Shown here: positions 45,331 to 57,155 of the stretch, piece after piece
Layout of the letters: the number at the start of each line of letters is the position of its first letter
How positions within the stretch are numbered: the stretch's first letter is position 1
NCBI RefSeq assembly: GCF_000283155.1
Contig: NW_004454177.1
Location: forward strand, 29,438,997-29,502,996
Length of the DNA: 64,000 bases
Reading direction: 5' to 3'
From: Ceratotherium simum simum
Lineage: Eukaryota; Chordata; Mammalia; Perissodactyla; Rhinocerotidae
The notes under the pieces: generated by a model
What the model was told of the DNA's origin: nothing
Databases searched by the model: none
The model's input: only the letters and a program-made list of their open reading frames with translations
Made by a program: the position numbers and the translations under genes

Positions 45331-45870
45331 GTAATATAATGTCCCTACTCTAGAATTCACATCTCTTTCCTGAGTTTGATGCTTGTACTGTGTGTGGCTA
45401 TTGTTTTTGTTGTTGTTGCTACTATTTGTTTATTGACATTCCTGGATATTCTGTAAAATCTGCGTTTGCTGTAGCATAAAATCACTGGTCTCTTCTCAGT
45501 TAGCTTCGTGATGAGCTATGAATTGGAGAGAAATTTCTTCATATGTCTTGAACCAATAAGGTCAATGTTTGTGATGGGCCACGCCTTCCATGTTCCAGCC
45601 TTTTATAACTCTGACTGAGCCTTCACTTCTTGCTTGCACAGGGCAACAGCATCAGCCAAAGATGAGAGTTTGGGACCTCTAAGGTCATTTTTGAGCATGC
45701 TCACAGCCTTGCACTTGTGTGTGCCCTTCTATATTCTTAAGGAACATTTGCTGCTTTTCAAAGACCCGTGTATATATCTCATTGTCAGACGTTCTTTTTA
45801 AGTTTTTTGGCCAGGTTCTGCTTTTCCTTCACTAGTATCTCTTCCTGATACAATCACAGTATTAACAAAA
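45331..45870 (-). mobile_element. Old L1 5' region, inverted (right part of split L1)
   Basis: TTTCCTGAGTTTGATGCTTG, a GTTTTTGTTGTTGTTGCTAC block, CTGGATATTCTGTAAAATCT, ATAAAATCACTGGTCTCTTC and CTTGAACCAATAAGGTCAAT resemble the complement of the 5' region of L1M elements. This is what would be expected next if the L1 split at 43.55 kb continued. The right boundary is unclear and some consensus appears missing. Confidence 0.55.
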
Positions 45871-46019
45871 TGTAACTGATATTTTTTGGCAAATGTCCTA
45901 TAGAATAGGGCTTTACCCACTCAGCAAGCCATCAAGTCAGGTCAAATAATGTCATGTCCTATGATTAGAACTTTTTCAGGGAGAGACCAGACAGAAAGAA
46001 TTAAATAATTGTTAGTATT

Positions 46020-46240
46020 ATTGTTATTATATCTTCAAAAATTTAGTGCACTTACACTATAACAGTGTTCTTCTATACTTTGTCTTGTAACCTTGTGAGG
46101 TAGGCACAGCTGAAACTTGTATCTTGTCTGCATAGTTGGGAAAATCAAGTGTTAAAGGTGTAAGTTACCTGCCTATGGTCATATAGGTAATAACTGATAG
46201 GACCAAAGGTAGACACATACCTCATGCTTAAGTATTTCGT
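46020..46240 (-). repeat. MIR SINE, inverted
   Basis: CTTGTAACCTTGTGAGGTAG, GGTGTAAGTTACCTGCCTAT and GGTCATATAGGTAATAACTG are the inverted MIR core. Confidence 0.65.
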
Positions 46241-46802
46241 GGTCAGTCCTGTTTGTTGATGATAACAAGGAAACTAATGTTCTAAGACAATGAGATTATT
46301 AAGAAACTGAATTAAAGAAAACAACTTTGGGAAGAAATGGGTTCCATTCAGTTAAGAACATATTTATCTCACATCTACTATGTTCCTGTTCCATTAGAGG
46401 CTGTTAAAATATTACAGTTTTATAATTATACAATCAAACATGATTTTTCCCATCTTTGTATAAAAATCACTTGGTTAATCAATATTTCAATTAGGAACAA
46501 TTATTTTGGACCTAAAAAATAGTGAAAAAATATAATAATTCTGAACAAAGGAATAACTGATTTTCGGGGTTAAAAAATATTCTGAGACTACAAATACAAT
46601 TATGGACCAAGCATCATGATACATAGACTCACAAACACAATTAGCCCCACATGTGGTTAATCTGGTTCTTATCTATGACAAAGGTCTCACACAGTGCAGC
46701 TTTCCATGACCTCACAATGTCCTCAGCATCCTGCCTCTCTTCCCTCATTTTAAGGTGTCTTTCATACTATGTAAAAATGTCCTGATAATTGAGTTTAGTG
46801 AG

Positions 46803-47316
46803 CAGCCTCTAAGATGTTCTCCACTGATTTCAAACTCTAGTATTCACATCCTTGTGTAATCTCCTCCTTCTGAATGTGGATTGGATTGATTTTCCCTGCT
46901 TCTAATCAATAGAATATGGTAGAAGTGATGGAATGTCACTTCTGAGATTAGGCTCTGGAAAGACTGTGGCCTTTCCTAGGGGCTGTCTCTAGTTCTCCCA
47001 TGGACAATTCACTCTGGGGTGAGCCAGCTCCCATGTCATAAGATGGTCCTGTGTAAAGGCCCACATGTGAGCTTGAAAGAAAATTTTCTCAGGCCTGCCA
47101 ACAGACATAAGAATGAACTTGGAAGCAGGTCCTTCCCCAATCAAGCCTTGAGATACATGCAGCCGTGACCAACACCTTGTGAGAGATGCTGAATCAGAAC
47201 CACTCAGCTAAACTCTTCGCAGATTCCTGACACACAGAAAATGTGAAATAATAAGTATTATTTTGGCCACTATGTTTTGGGATAATTTGGTATGCAGCAA
47301 TAGATAATGATTACAG
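46803..47316 (+). mobile_element. MLT1-type (MaLR) LTR, sense
   Basis: CAGCCTCTAAGATGTTCTCC, ATTCACATCCTTGTGTAATC, CTAATCAATAGAATATGGTA, GAACCACTCAGCTAAACTCT and terminal GCAGCAATAGATAATGATTA are MLT1 landmarks of an older branch than those at 0.3 and 5.5 kb. Confidence 0.75.
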
Positions 47317-47449
47317 TGAGAGAAAATAAGATTTTTTTCTAAATCTGAATCTGTTTGAACCTGTAACATGAGTATATGAATCCAGCTATGCTAATGGCTT
47401 TTGTAACTCCAGAAGTAGAATGATGTACTCTCGGGGGTGGTGACTATTT

Positions 47450-47565
47450 AGAGCAGTGATTCTCAAGGAATACAGGAGGATGCCTATTAGGGTGCATGCA
47501 TTTGAATATTCAGGACACACATGTTTTGAAAAACACTCCCTGGTGATTCAGAGATGTCTCCTTCC
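47450..47565. repeat. Possible MER5-type hAT fragment
   Basis: GAGCAGTGATTCTCAAGGAA and CTCCCTGGTGATTCAGAG resemble the termini of MER5 elements; the middle is degraded. Confidence 0.45.
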
Positions 47566-47746
47566 TCTGCCTATTAGCAATGACCTTATTACATAAATTG
47601 GGAAATAAAGCCTTGGCACAAACTACAACAATATCAACCAAATAGAAATAAATGATAAATACGTGAATACCATCCCTTGAAGAGTATATCTTTACCATAT
47701 GGGATTAAGTCCTTCCAATTCTGATCACTCTGCTTGTGTGGATTGT

Positions 47747-47780
47747 GCATGTGTGTGTGTGTGTGTCGGTGTGTGTGGTC
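47747..47780. repeat. (TG)n microsatellite
   Basis: GCATGTGTGTGTGTGTGTGT then CGGTGTGTGTGG. Confidence 0.9.
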
Positions 47781-48199
47781 TTTCTGTGGGAACATTATAA
47801 TACATGGAGAGAACATTACCAGCTTCTCTCGTTTCACTCCTGCTCACACTTTCACATCTGCCTCTGACTCTCATACCAAATATCATTAGGTCAGCGTTGC
47901 CCAGGCATAGGATAGTCAATAATGTAATCACCATTAGTTTGAGGAAATATTTTTAAGAGGCCGTGGGACATAAAATGAGGAAATAAGTATGGCTTTCCTG
48001 GGAAAGACGTTGAAGAAAATGACTATAGATCTCAGGGAGGCTTAATGGCCCAGAGACCCCCAAGGAGGGCTGACTGAGAACCGCTTAAAAGTATTTGTAT
48101 GTAAAATAACTTGGAGGTTTGAGGATATGTTGGAAGAAGTAGAGTCTATCAAATAAAGGTTTTTAAAACAAAGCAACAAGATCCTCAGTTGGAATATGT

Positions 48200-48390
48200 A
48201 GTATTTATTTGACCCACCTTACCAGATCATAGACTAGGAAAATAACATAGCCTTTTCACCTATTTCATTTAGTTAAAATATCCACAACTTGATGAGATAC
48301 ATAGGGTAGATGTAACTATTCCAGTTTTATAGTTGAGGACACTGAAGTTCCAAAAAGTGAAAACAGGGCTCTTAAATTAGAATTCTATAC
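48200..48390 (-). repeat. Possible MIR fragment, inverted
   Basis: TTCCAGTTTTATAGTTGAGG and ACACTGAAGTTCCAAAAAGT fit the complement of MIR. The left part is poorly matched. Confidence 0.5.
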
Positions 48391-51129
48391 TGACGTGTGC
48401 ATTACTGAGAATTTCTACAAAAATGGTATGATCAGTGTAAGCCTAGTGAGGAGTGACAAAAGAGACCAGGGTAACCCCTGTTGAGAGCCTGAAGGAATGG
48501 GATTACCAGTGGTTTCAGCAAATATATAAAACCCAAGAGAAATCCAGGACTAGACACAGAGCCCTATGTAACAGTATGCAACAAGGCAGCTTCCCAAGGT
48601 ATTTTTCTACGTCTCTAAAATGTCATTGAAATACTGATACTGCCTCTAAAGAAAGCAGTAACCCTGAGGAAAAATTAAAGAAGCAAACAGAACATAACAA
48701 TTTTTAAAAACCTCATTCCTAGGACAGACTATTACCAACTGGATATTCCTGACACAGATATATGGCTTGTTTAATGTAAGTTCGGAAACTCAATAAGCAT
48801 AGAATGTTATTTAATGTAATTATGTGATTTACTTGTCTGCAATTTAAATCTTTAATTTTTTTAAGGAGTTTGCTATTTTAGTATATCAAAATTAAAACCT
48901 GAAACAAGAAATAGATAAATAGAGAATGTTTTACTTTCATTAAATCAGTTATAGTTAATTGGAATAGTGCAAAACTACCTTCTATATTAGTTAAAATAAT
49001 ATATAGTTAATGAACTAAATGTTAATTAGCTACAATATAGTTAAAAATTACTATAATATTGAGTGCTTATAATTAATAGAAACTAGTGCAAATACATTTT
49101 GCATTCATATTTAAAGAATGCTAGTTTAAATGATCACCAAAATATTAATTTGCTCAAAGTACTTACATACTTTATTTAGGTTTTCTGGGCATAATGCTGA
49201 ATCAATATGAGAAATCTCCAACAGCAAGTTATCTGCCTCAAAATCTCAAAGTCTTCCTCAAAATTGTCATCTGACAATCTTCTTGAGCAAACACTTGGTG
49301 GGCAGCTCTTGGTCTTTCTCCACAGAGGTAGTACTTGAATCTAGGGTCAGGGTTGACTTTTCCTTCCAACAAAACAGAGGTAGGAGTGGATTTTCAAGAA
49401 CAGTAATTGACTCTCTTGGAGGAAGAAAGGTGCAAATTCAAAGAAACAGCAGGCAAATTTGGCATGGGGTGAACCTTGATATCTCCCAGGTATGAGAAGC
49501 CAGCAGAGAAGGAAAACACTCCAGCAGGTAGCAACAGGCTTAGTGTGAAAGCCACTCAGGATCCTGGTAGGAAAAGGACTAAAGTAAATTCAACTGAGGC
49601 CTGTTCCTGGTGAGAATGATGGATCCCAATTGTTGCCTTGCTCTGATTGGCCCTTTCAAAATTGGGAAGTGCTCTCCTTTCTTTCTTGTGGAGACACGTT
49701 TTTGGTGGCAATGGAGTTTTTTGGAAAATCATAACTTTAGTGACAAGGGCTTTAGCCTTCGACTCAATTTGATAAATCACTTAATTAGCTAACCTTTTAA
49801 CTATCAAGTTGATCATTCACTGAACAAAAACAACAAAACCATTCAGGGAGGATCGTGTGAGAAATCACATTACCAGCCACCACCTCCGATTTTGTAGGGA
49901 TTGGTAAATGTTTGGTACAGATTGAGTGTATATGTGGGTTTATGTGGGGGACAGGGGAGTAAATTCATTCAACAGATGTGCTTTTTTTTCTCTCAAATAG
50001 CGTATATTTTTCAGGAAGAAGTCCCTAGTTGTTCCTCATTCCACTTTTCCTTTTCTAGATGATTCATTAAAATAGAACACAATGAAATAGACAAAGCTGT
50101 TTTTAAAACTCCCTAAAATTATTAGTCTAATACATTGGAGGAGAAAATGAACAGTTAAGTCTGTAATTTATTTTTTTACAAACTAGAAGAAGGTGACACA
50201 TAATGGATTTGATAAATCTATGGTTACATTGTTAATTAATACATTTTGAGCCAAATATGAGCTTAAACAGAATGTTGAGATTCACGGCCAAAAACCACCC
50301 TGCAATATTGGCATGGTGTATCTATTTATGTTAAGATGGGGTCAATATAAAAGTTTTCCTAATTTGGATTTTACAGCCAAAGATGAGACCAAATGAATAA
50401 ATAGTATTAAAATTATCGTTCTATGTTTAACTTCCCTAAGACTAAATTTATGTTTTGGCTCTGTCCACATGATACTAAGTGTGGAGGGTGGTGAGAAAGA
50501 GAGGATTTTTGTTGACATTATCCTAAATTATCCAGATGAACAATGAAAAGTACCACTGAAACTTTATGCTCAGGAAGTCTATTACATTAGAGTATCAATT
50601 AACTTTTATCTCTATTTTTTTTTTAAAGGGAATGACAGTGGGCATTAGTGCATGTATTTAAACTAAAGGTTAGTTTTTCTCAAATTCCAGCAAATGGGAT
50701 TTACTCACTATGATTCTAAAATTATTAAAAAAAAGTTTATAAATATGTGCATATGTATATACATATATATAAAAATATGTCATTTAAAAAATATTTGGCC
50801 TATATAAAAGTAAAGAAAAAAATCTAGTGGAAGCAGCTAATACGTTTCAAAAATTACGTTCCTAAAAAAGAATACCAAAGTATTTGTTGTAGGGCAAAAA
50901 CATTGAGAAATTTCTTTAAAGAACAAACTCCTTGAGAATAATGAAAATTCAAATTTGCTTGTGTGACTTAAAATTTTGTCACACAAATGCCTGCACGGCA
51001 TTACCACTTCTAGCTACTTTAAATTATACACACACATGCCTAAGATAAATACATATCTCTATATTGAATGGCGTACCGTGGACAACCAATTCAGATAAAA
51101 TTAAACTTTATGTTTCAAACTATTAAAGC
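48391..51129. other. Unassigned stretch (2.7 kb)
   Basis: AT-rich ends flank a GC-richer core at 49.2-49.8 kb that holds 60-74 codon frames on both strands. None matches a family I know and none has exon-like boundaries. A TA-rich tract lies at 50.73-50.78 kb. Confidence 0.5.
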
Positions 51130-51375
51130 ATGTGGAGAAATGTGGTGATTAGATACATAGGCTTTATGTGCAGACAAACCTTATTTCCACTCCTGGCACT
51201 GTCACTATCTGGCTCCAATGACCCTAAACAAATTACTTAAAGTTTCAAAACCTCAATTCCTTCATCTGTAAAAGGGGTATAATGGTATCTACCTCAGTGG
51301 TTGCTGGGAAGATTAGTTTGCCTGTATAAAGCACTTGGCCCAATGCTAGTAAGGTAATGGCTCTCTATACCCTCA
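51130..51375 (+). repeat. MIR SINE, sense
   Basis: GTGGTGATTAGATACATAGG, CTGTCACTATCTGGCTCCAA, CCTCAATTCCTTCATCTGTA, CTACCTCAGTGGTTGCTGGG and ATAAAGCACTTGGCCCAATG are in MIR order. Confidence 0.8.
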
Positions 51376-52171
51376 ATGATAATTTAAAAATTTGATAAAG
51401 CAATTGATGCTATTGCTCTACTGGGAGGAACCTAGAAGAGACACCTGGTTATTTATTCAAATACCTTTTCTTTTTAAACTGTCTTTCTTCTGCAAAGGTA
51501 TTTTACTACTTTTTTTAATAGGCATCTTCTGGTAATAATGATAATAATAATGACTATCTTTACTGAGTACTTTTCACATGCTGAGCAATGTGCAGAGCAC
51601 TTTAATGTATCCATCTTTGTTTAACCCAATAGAATCACTTTAATTCCATTGTGGAATTCATTTAGACAATTAGATATCCCAGCTAGCAACATGGCAAGTA
51701 ATGTTGGAGAATGCATAGAGAATGCATGCCTGTGCAACCATTAAAATTAGAGACATGCATGCCCACAAAAACTATACAGGCTACTTTGTATAAGATTATC
51801 ATTACTTAAACAGTAGAATCAGATTAATATAAACCATCTACATAGAGAATCCTCTGTCCAACATCATTGTAGGTTGCTAACCAGTAATACCTCCATAGGG
51901 AATATTCTGGGGATACATCTCTGGCAGTGGATTTGGAATAAGAAGACTTGAGTTCGCTTCCTGGCTTTGATATTTAGAAAACACGGGATTCTTAGGAAAT
52001 CAATGATGCTATTCTTTAAATTCCCTCTCTGTGAAATCAAAGCAACCTGCAATCCTTTGTCCCTTTTGGTGATTAAAGGATATACGGATACAAAAGTGTC
52101 AGGTGATATTATTATGCACCTGTACCATAAGGCTGGTTTTATTTCCATTCTTATAAACATTGATTGAATTC

Positions 52172-52760
52172 TGTCATGGTTCCTGTTACTATTACTGTGT
52201 AACAAACCAGTCCAAAACTTAGCCATACAAAATAACCATTTTATTATGCTGTTAGATTCTGTGGGTCAGGTATTCAAGATCACAGCTGAGATGGCTTGTA
52301 TTTACTCCATGATATCTGTACCCTGAGTTGGGATGACTTCCATGGCTGAAGGTAACTGGATGACTGGAGGCTGGAATTGAATGGAAGCATCTTTACTCAT
52401 GTGTCTGGTGATTGATGTTGGCTGTCAGCTGGGACTTCAGCAGAGGCTTTCCACAGGAGCACTAATGTATTCTCTTCATGTGGCTTGGCTTCTTATAGTA
52501 TGGTGGCTAAGTTCATAGAGGGAGCTTCCTGAGAGGGGGGCCTCTGGAGAACAATCCTTTCAAGAAGACCAAGTGGAAACTGCGTGGCCTTTTGTAACCA
52601 CATAGTCATATGACATAATAGTCATATGACATCACTATTCCATTGGTTAAAGGAGGTACAAATCACCTGATATTCAAGGAGATGAACCATAGACCCCAAC
52701 TTTTGATGCAAGACTGTCAAAGAATTTGGAGGCCATATTTTAGAACCACTGGAGACATAC
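52172..52760 (-). mobile_element. MLT1-type (MaLR-like) LTR, inverted
   Basis: ATTACTGTGTAACAAACCAG, TTCTGTGGGTCAGGTATTCA and ACATCACTATTCCATTGGTT match the complement of an old MLT1-like LTR. Boundaries are approximate and subfamily is not assigned. The 120-codon minus frame at 51864-52226 only overlaps its edge and is not recognisable. Confidence 0.55.
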
Positions 52761-54230
52761 TACTAGAACTTATGGGTTTATTTTACTTCTTCCCATTCCT
52801 TGCCCATCCCAAGAATACAATATTTATCTAAATAGAGAATTTATATTCTTACTCCCTCTCATCCAAATCAGTATAAAATATTTCACCCAACTAGCTAAAT
52901 CCCAGTTTTTGATGGCAAGAAAATAGCTTGAAATCCAGACTTTTTCAAAATATGAAAGAATAGGTGCCATCTTTTCTGATCGGAAGTACTATTATTTTTT
53001 ACTTTTCAAAGCTCTTTATTCCTATGAAATAACCAGTGAAGTTCAGAATTAACAAATATTATCATAATTCAAGCACATAAAATCCCTTTGACTTAAAATA
53101 TCCACATGTTTGGGAACAAGTTGATCAATAATGTAGCCTTGAATTACTGACATAGTGGTTTGAGTTTACTGATTAACTTTGCCCATACAATATGCAGATA
53201 AAATTATTTTTATGAAGGCATGTAGGTAATATAGACACTTCCTTTGGTTTTTGTTTCCTATAGCCAAAAAGCCACAATAAGTAAGTGTGGCTCTGAAAAG
53301 TTAGGTAGTTAATGTTTTATAAGAAAAACATATTAATTTTATTAATAAACTGGTTACTTTAAGAAGTTCTAAGGTAAATTTCAAACTCTTTGGTAGTATG
53401 AATTAATTATTAAGACATGTTTTCAAAATTTGAATTTTATTATTTTCATTTTGCTTACTGAAATGTAGACCAGTATTTAACATCAAGGCAATAATCATAT
53501 ACTATATATGCATGTTATTTTAGATATTTGTGTGCATTAATATCTTATGTTTTGGTTATTAAGTGCCACAGGACAGATGATTTGCTTCGTATAATGCCAT
53601 GCATAGGAAGGTAATTATTACTTTTTGGTCATGATGGATAATGGTTATAATTAGTGCAGTGAGAATCATAATTAAATATTTTATGTAACTACATAAAATG
53701 CACATTGAGCTCTACCAATTAAGGTTGTGACTCAACAAATAAAGATTAAAATTTATAATCCAAGACCATGTATTAAATACACAAGCCTAAAATACATTTT
53801 TTAAATTGTGTAGGAGTGTTAATGATTGAATGAACATATCCAATAATAGGCAGAGGTTCAGAAGTGCTTTGAAAAGCTCTCTGCAATTTGTAGTTGAGTC
53901 TGGTATCCGAGACTGAAGATTAAATGGGAATAAGCTGTGGGTTACTTCTCCACCTAGTGAAACAAAGAAAGCCTCCAAAAAGGAATATTGAAGATAAATA
54001 AAGTGAATTAGAATTCATGGGGAAGGAAATGAGAGTCAAGATTCCATTTGGGAAATACTTCAAGTGTTTGAAAGGGGGAGATTATATGTGAGAGGAGAGC
54101 CAGTGGCTGGGAAATAAACTGAAGGCCTTTTTCAAGACTCAAGCTCAGCTGTCATTTGATACATTAGGATCTATCAAGTGCCTCTTTTAGCACCCAGTAC
54201 CTGCATTTTACAAAGTTGGATCAATATATT
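52761..54230. other. Unassigned AT-rich sequence
   Basis: No repeat or exon recognised. Confidence 0.5.
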
Positions 54231-54737
54231 TTGGAATTTGGTGTTTTCATTTGGATACCCCAGGAGCAGAGTATGACGATAGGATACTAGTGCAAGTGGT
54301 TTATTTGGCAGGTGAAGGAGCCCTTGGTATCAGTGTAATGGAATGAGGTGAGCAAGGGGGGAAAGCCGACACATGGCAACTAGCACTGTATGACTGGAGC
54401 TTAATCCTGTGGGGAAATTGTTAGAAAACGAGCATTAAACTTACCCCTCAGAGTTATAGCACAAGCAGGACCATCAACCCAGGGTACTTATACCTTACAT
54501 CCTCTCAGTTGCTGGTTGTGGGCTCTTCACAGGTATAAGTATTTCAGATTTCCGGCCCACTTTGGAGAAAATCCTCTAGCATAGAGATGCATATTACCGG
54601 CAGAAGGGATTAGGCTGGAGCACACTGAAGTAAGAAGGCCTGAGAGAGATGGTCTGGGAACAGAAAATACTTGATGCACATGAGCAGGCTAAATGTTTGC
54701 ATTCATTTGAGTGGATATTTATTTATGCATTTATTCA
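54231..54737. other. Unassigned, repeat-like segment
   Basis: Contains CCAGGAGCAGAGTATGACGA and TGCAAGTGGTTTATTTGGCA, a pattern I associate with a common old mammalian interspersed repeat but cannot name. Confidence 0.35.
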
Positions 54738-54739
54738 TT

Positions 54740-55005
54740 AAAAAAAATTTCTGGAGCTGGCCCAGTGACGCAAGCGGTTAAGTGCTCACACTCCGCTGCG
54801 GCGGCCCGGGGTTCGCCGATTCGCATCTGGGCGCACACGGACGCACTGATTAGCAAGCCATGCTGTGGCGGTGTCCCATATACAGTGGAGGAAGATGGGC
54901 ATGGATGTTAGCCCAGGGCCAGTCTTCCTCAGTAAAAAAGAAGAGGAGGATTGGCAGATGTTAGCTGGGGGCTGATCTTCCTCACAAAAAAAAAAAAAAA
55001 TTTCT
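54740..55005 (+). mobile_element. ERE SINE, sense
   Basis: Starts GGAGCTGGCCCAGTGACGCA at 54753, tRNA-like A-box and B-box region (AAGCGGTTAAGTGC; GGGGTTCGCCGATTCGCAT). Next are GCCATGCTGTGGCGGTGTCC, two GAGGAAGAT/GGAGGATTGG tail units and a poly(A) tail at 54986-55000. Target duplications AAAAAAATTTCTG flank it (54740-54752 and ending at 55005). It is the only sense ERE among six in the window. Confidence 0.95.
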
Positions 55006-55069
55006 GACAAGAGACTAATATATGCCAATACAGTGCTTGGTTCTGACAACCAAGATGTGAAAAAACAAG

Positions 55070-55190
55070 AAAATAAGTGAAATCTTGGCTATTTTTAAAT
55101 GGGTACAAACACGCTGTATCTTCATTGCCTAGAATACCACTTGGCACTTAGTAGGCCATGTATTTGTGGAATGATTGAACAAATGAGAAA
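55070..55190 (+). repeat. L2 3' terminal fragment, sense
   Basis: TATCTTCATTGCCTAGAATA, CTTGGCACTTAGTAGGCCAT and GGAATGATTGAACAAATGAG are the L2 terminus. Confidence 0.7.
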
Positions 55191-55435
55191 GCAGATTAAC
55201 CCATAAACACAAAATTTATAAGTTAACTGATTGCCATGAGTTGTGGAGCAAAAAGAATTGATAAAATGGTGACTAAATCAGTAGACAACCTTGGATCTAG
55301 TCTTAGAGAAGGCCATTTTGAAGTATGACACTTGAGTATAGACCTTATCAAAATCTAGCCCAAGTTAACTTGGTTATAAACAATTATTTAATTATTTTTA
55401 GCAAATAATGGTACTGCCTAAATGTGGTTATAGAC

Positions 55436-55858
55436 AAAGGCTAGCTTTCTTATTGTTAGGGTCATCAAGTCGATTCCGACTCTTAGTGACCCTGTGAAAA
55501 GAAGAGCGGAGCCCTGCCCAATCTTTGTGTGCCATCCTCTTACCTTCCAGTGCTATGTCAGAAAATGCTCCCCACTGCTATGCATAGGGTTTTCATGGCC
55601 AATTTTTTCAGAAGTGAGTCCTTCTTCCTAGTCTGTCTAGTCTGGAAGCTCTGCTGAAGCCTGTCCACCATGGGTGACCCTGCTGGTATTAGAAATACTG
55701 GTGGCATAGCTTTCAGCATCACAGCAACATGCAGCTGCCACAGTGTGACAACTAACAGTCAGGTGGTGTGGTTCTCCAACCTGGAAATGAACCCAGGCTG
55801 TGGTGGTGAAAGTGCTAAATCTTAACCACTAGACCACCAGGACTGGCTAAAGGCTAGC
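55436..55858 (-). mobile_element. tRNA-Glu-headed SINE with RTE-like tail, inverted
   Basis: Perfect 10-bp target duplications AAAGGCTAGC at 55436-55445 and 55849-55858 bound a 403-bp element. On the minus strand it begins with a tRNA-Glu-like head: A-box region CTGGTGGTCTAGTGGTTAAG, complement at 55821-55840, and B-box-like GGGTTCATTTCC. It ends in the motif whose plus-strand form is GGTCATCAAGTCGATTCCGA. That terminal motif resembles the 3' ends of RTE-clade LINEs and their SINEs, which suggests RTE rather than L1 mobilisation. No long poly(A) is present, consistent with that. Confidence 0.88.
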
Positions 55859-56919
55859 CATTCCCTCTCAATTTTTTTCCCCAATGAAAATAAAAGCTAG
55901 TCTTAGACCATATTCCATTGCATACAGTTGAATAACTCCAACACAATGTGTTGAAAGGAGGCAGCTTAATTTATTTCTCACCTCAGTAAGAGAGAACACT
56001 ACTCCAACATAGCTTTGGTAGTACCTCAGATGGGGAAGGGCAAGGTTGGATTTTATTGAGAACTTATTGAAGTTTGGTTTAAGGTGCGTTTTTCAATGCA
56101 AGGACCAATTAGGATTTGGTATTGATTACAATATATTGTTTCAATATTGATAGAAATAGCAAAGCAAGCATTTTGAGCTGAGGAATTCAAGGAGTCTTAA
56201 GGCATAAACTTCGTTGATGCCTTCTACCGAAGAGTCATTGAGTTGTTTGAGAAGTTCCTGTAATGCACAAGAAATAGTAAACTATTGACACTGAAATCAT
56301 TGGGATGGTAAATGCACTTTAATCTAGACAGTAAGTAGTGTGGAGGTTCTCAATTCAGTCATATATCTGGACAAATATACTAGCAAACAGGAACCAGAAA
56401 AAATCCTACAGTGGTTCTGCTTGATTTATGGTGCCTCAGTTCTGTCTTTTTTAGATGCTCTGGTAAAATCTTGAATTAAAAAAATTCAGACAGACAATTT
56501 TCAAACTACAGTGAGGATTCAGTTGACTTTATAGTCATCATCAGATACAAAATCTTCTGAAATTGTGGCTGAACATGGTCATTTTAGAATCAAGTGTTGA
56601 GTGCCTCTAAAAGGTAAAGAGAGGAGGCCTTATCAGATTCACATACCCTTTTCATTTAAAGGATAGAAATATTTCTAAAATATTTTAGCTACTCCACAAA
56701 TCTTTAGCAGCAATAATTTTACCAATGTAACCCATTTCTAATTTCCATTATATTGTTAGCAAAACATCTGGTGATAAGAAGAGAAAGAAGGTGGCCCATG
56801 TGCTATATGTTAGACTTTGATTAAATGGATTTTGAATACCTGAATGGGGAACCAACCAACCAACACTAGAGTAAAGACCAAAGCGGTTTATGCCAAAGTC
56901 TGTTTCTCAAAAATGCAAA
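55859..56919. other. Unassigned sequence
   Basis: No repeat family or exon recognised. Confidence 0.5.
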
Positions 56920-57155
56920 CTGTGTAATAGTTGTGAAGAAGGATACCTGGGTATTCCTGCAGGCAGAGGGTACAACAGGTGTAAATGTCCAGAGAGGAGA
57001 CAGAACGTAGTGTGACTGAGAAGCAAAAAGTGGCTGTAGTTCAGTGGATGAAGATTAGATGATTTGGGAGGGGAGGTCAGGAGCAAAGTCACGCAACGCT
57101 TTACTGTCCATGGTAGGGAGTTTATTTTATTATTCTAAGGGAATAGTCCAGAATA
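56920..57155 (-). repeat. L2 fragment, inverted
   Basis: GGTATTCCTGCAGGCAGAGG, GGGAGGGGAGGTCAGGAGCA, AACGCTTTACTGTCCATGGT and AGGGAGTTTATTTTATTATT match the complement of L2. Confidence 0.8.

Noticed and set aside
55775..55848. tRNA-Glu-like sequence as a possible functional tRNA gene
   Set aside because: It is the degenerate head of a SINE bounded by target duplications, with substitutions in the tRNA-like arms and no separate terminator.
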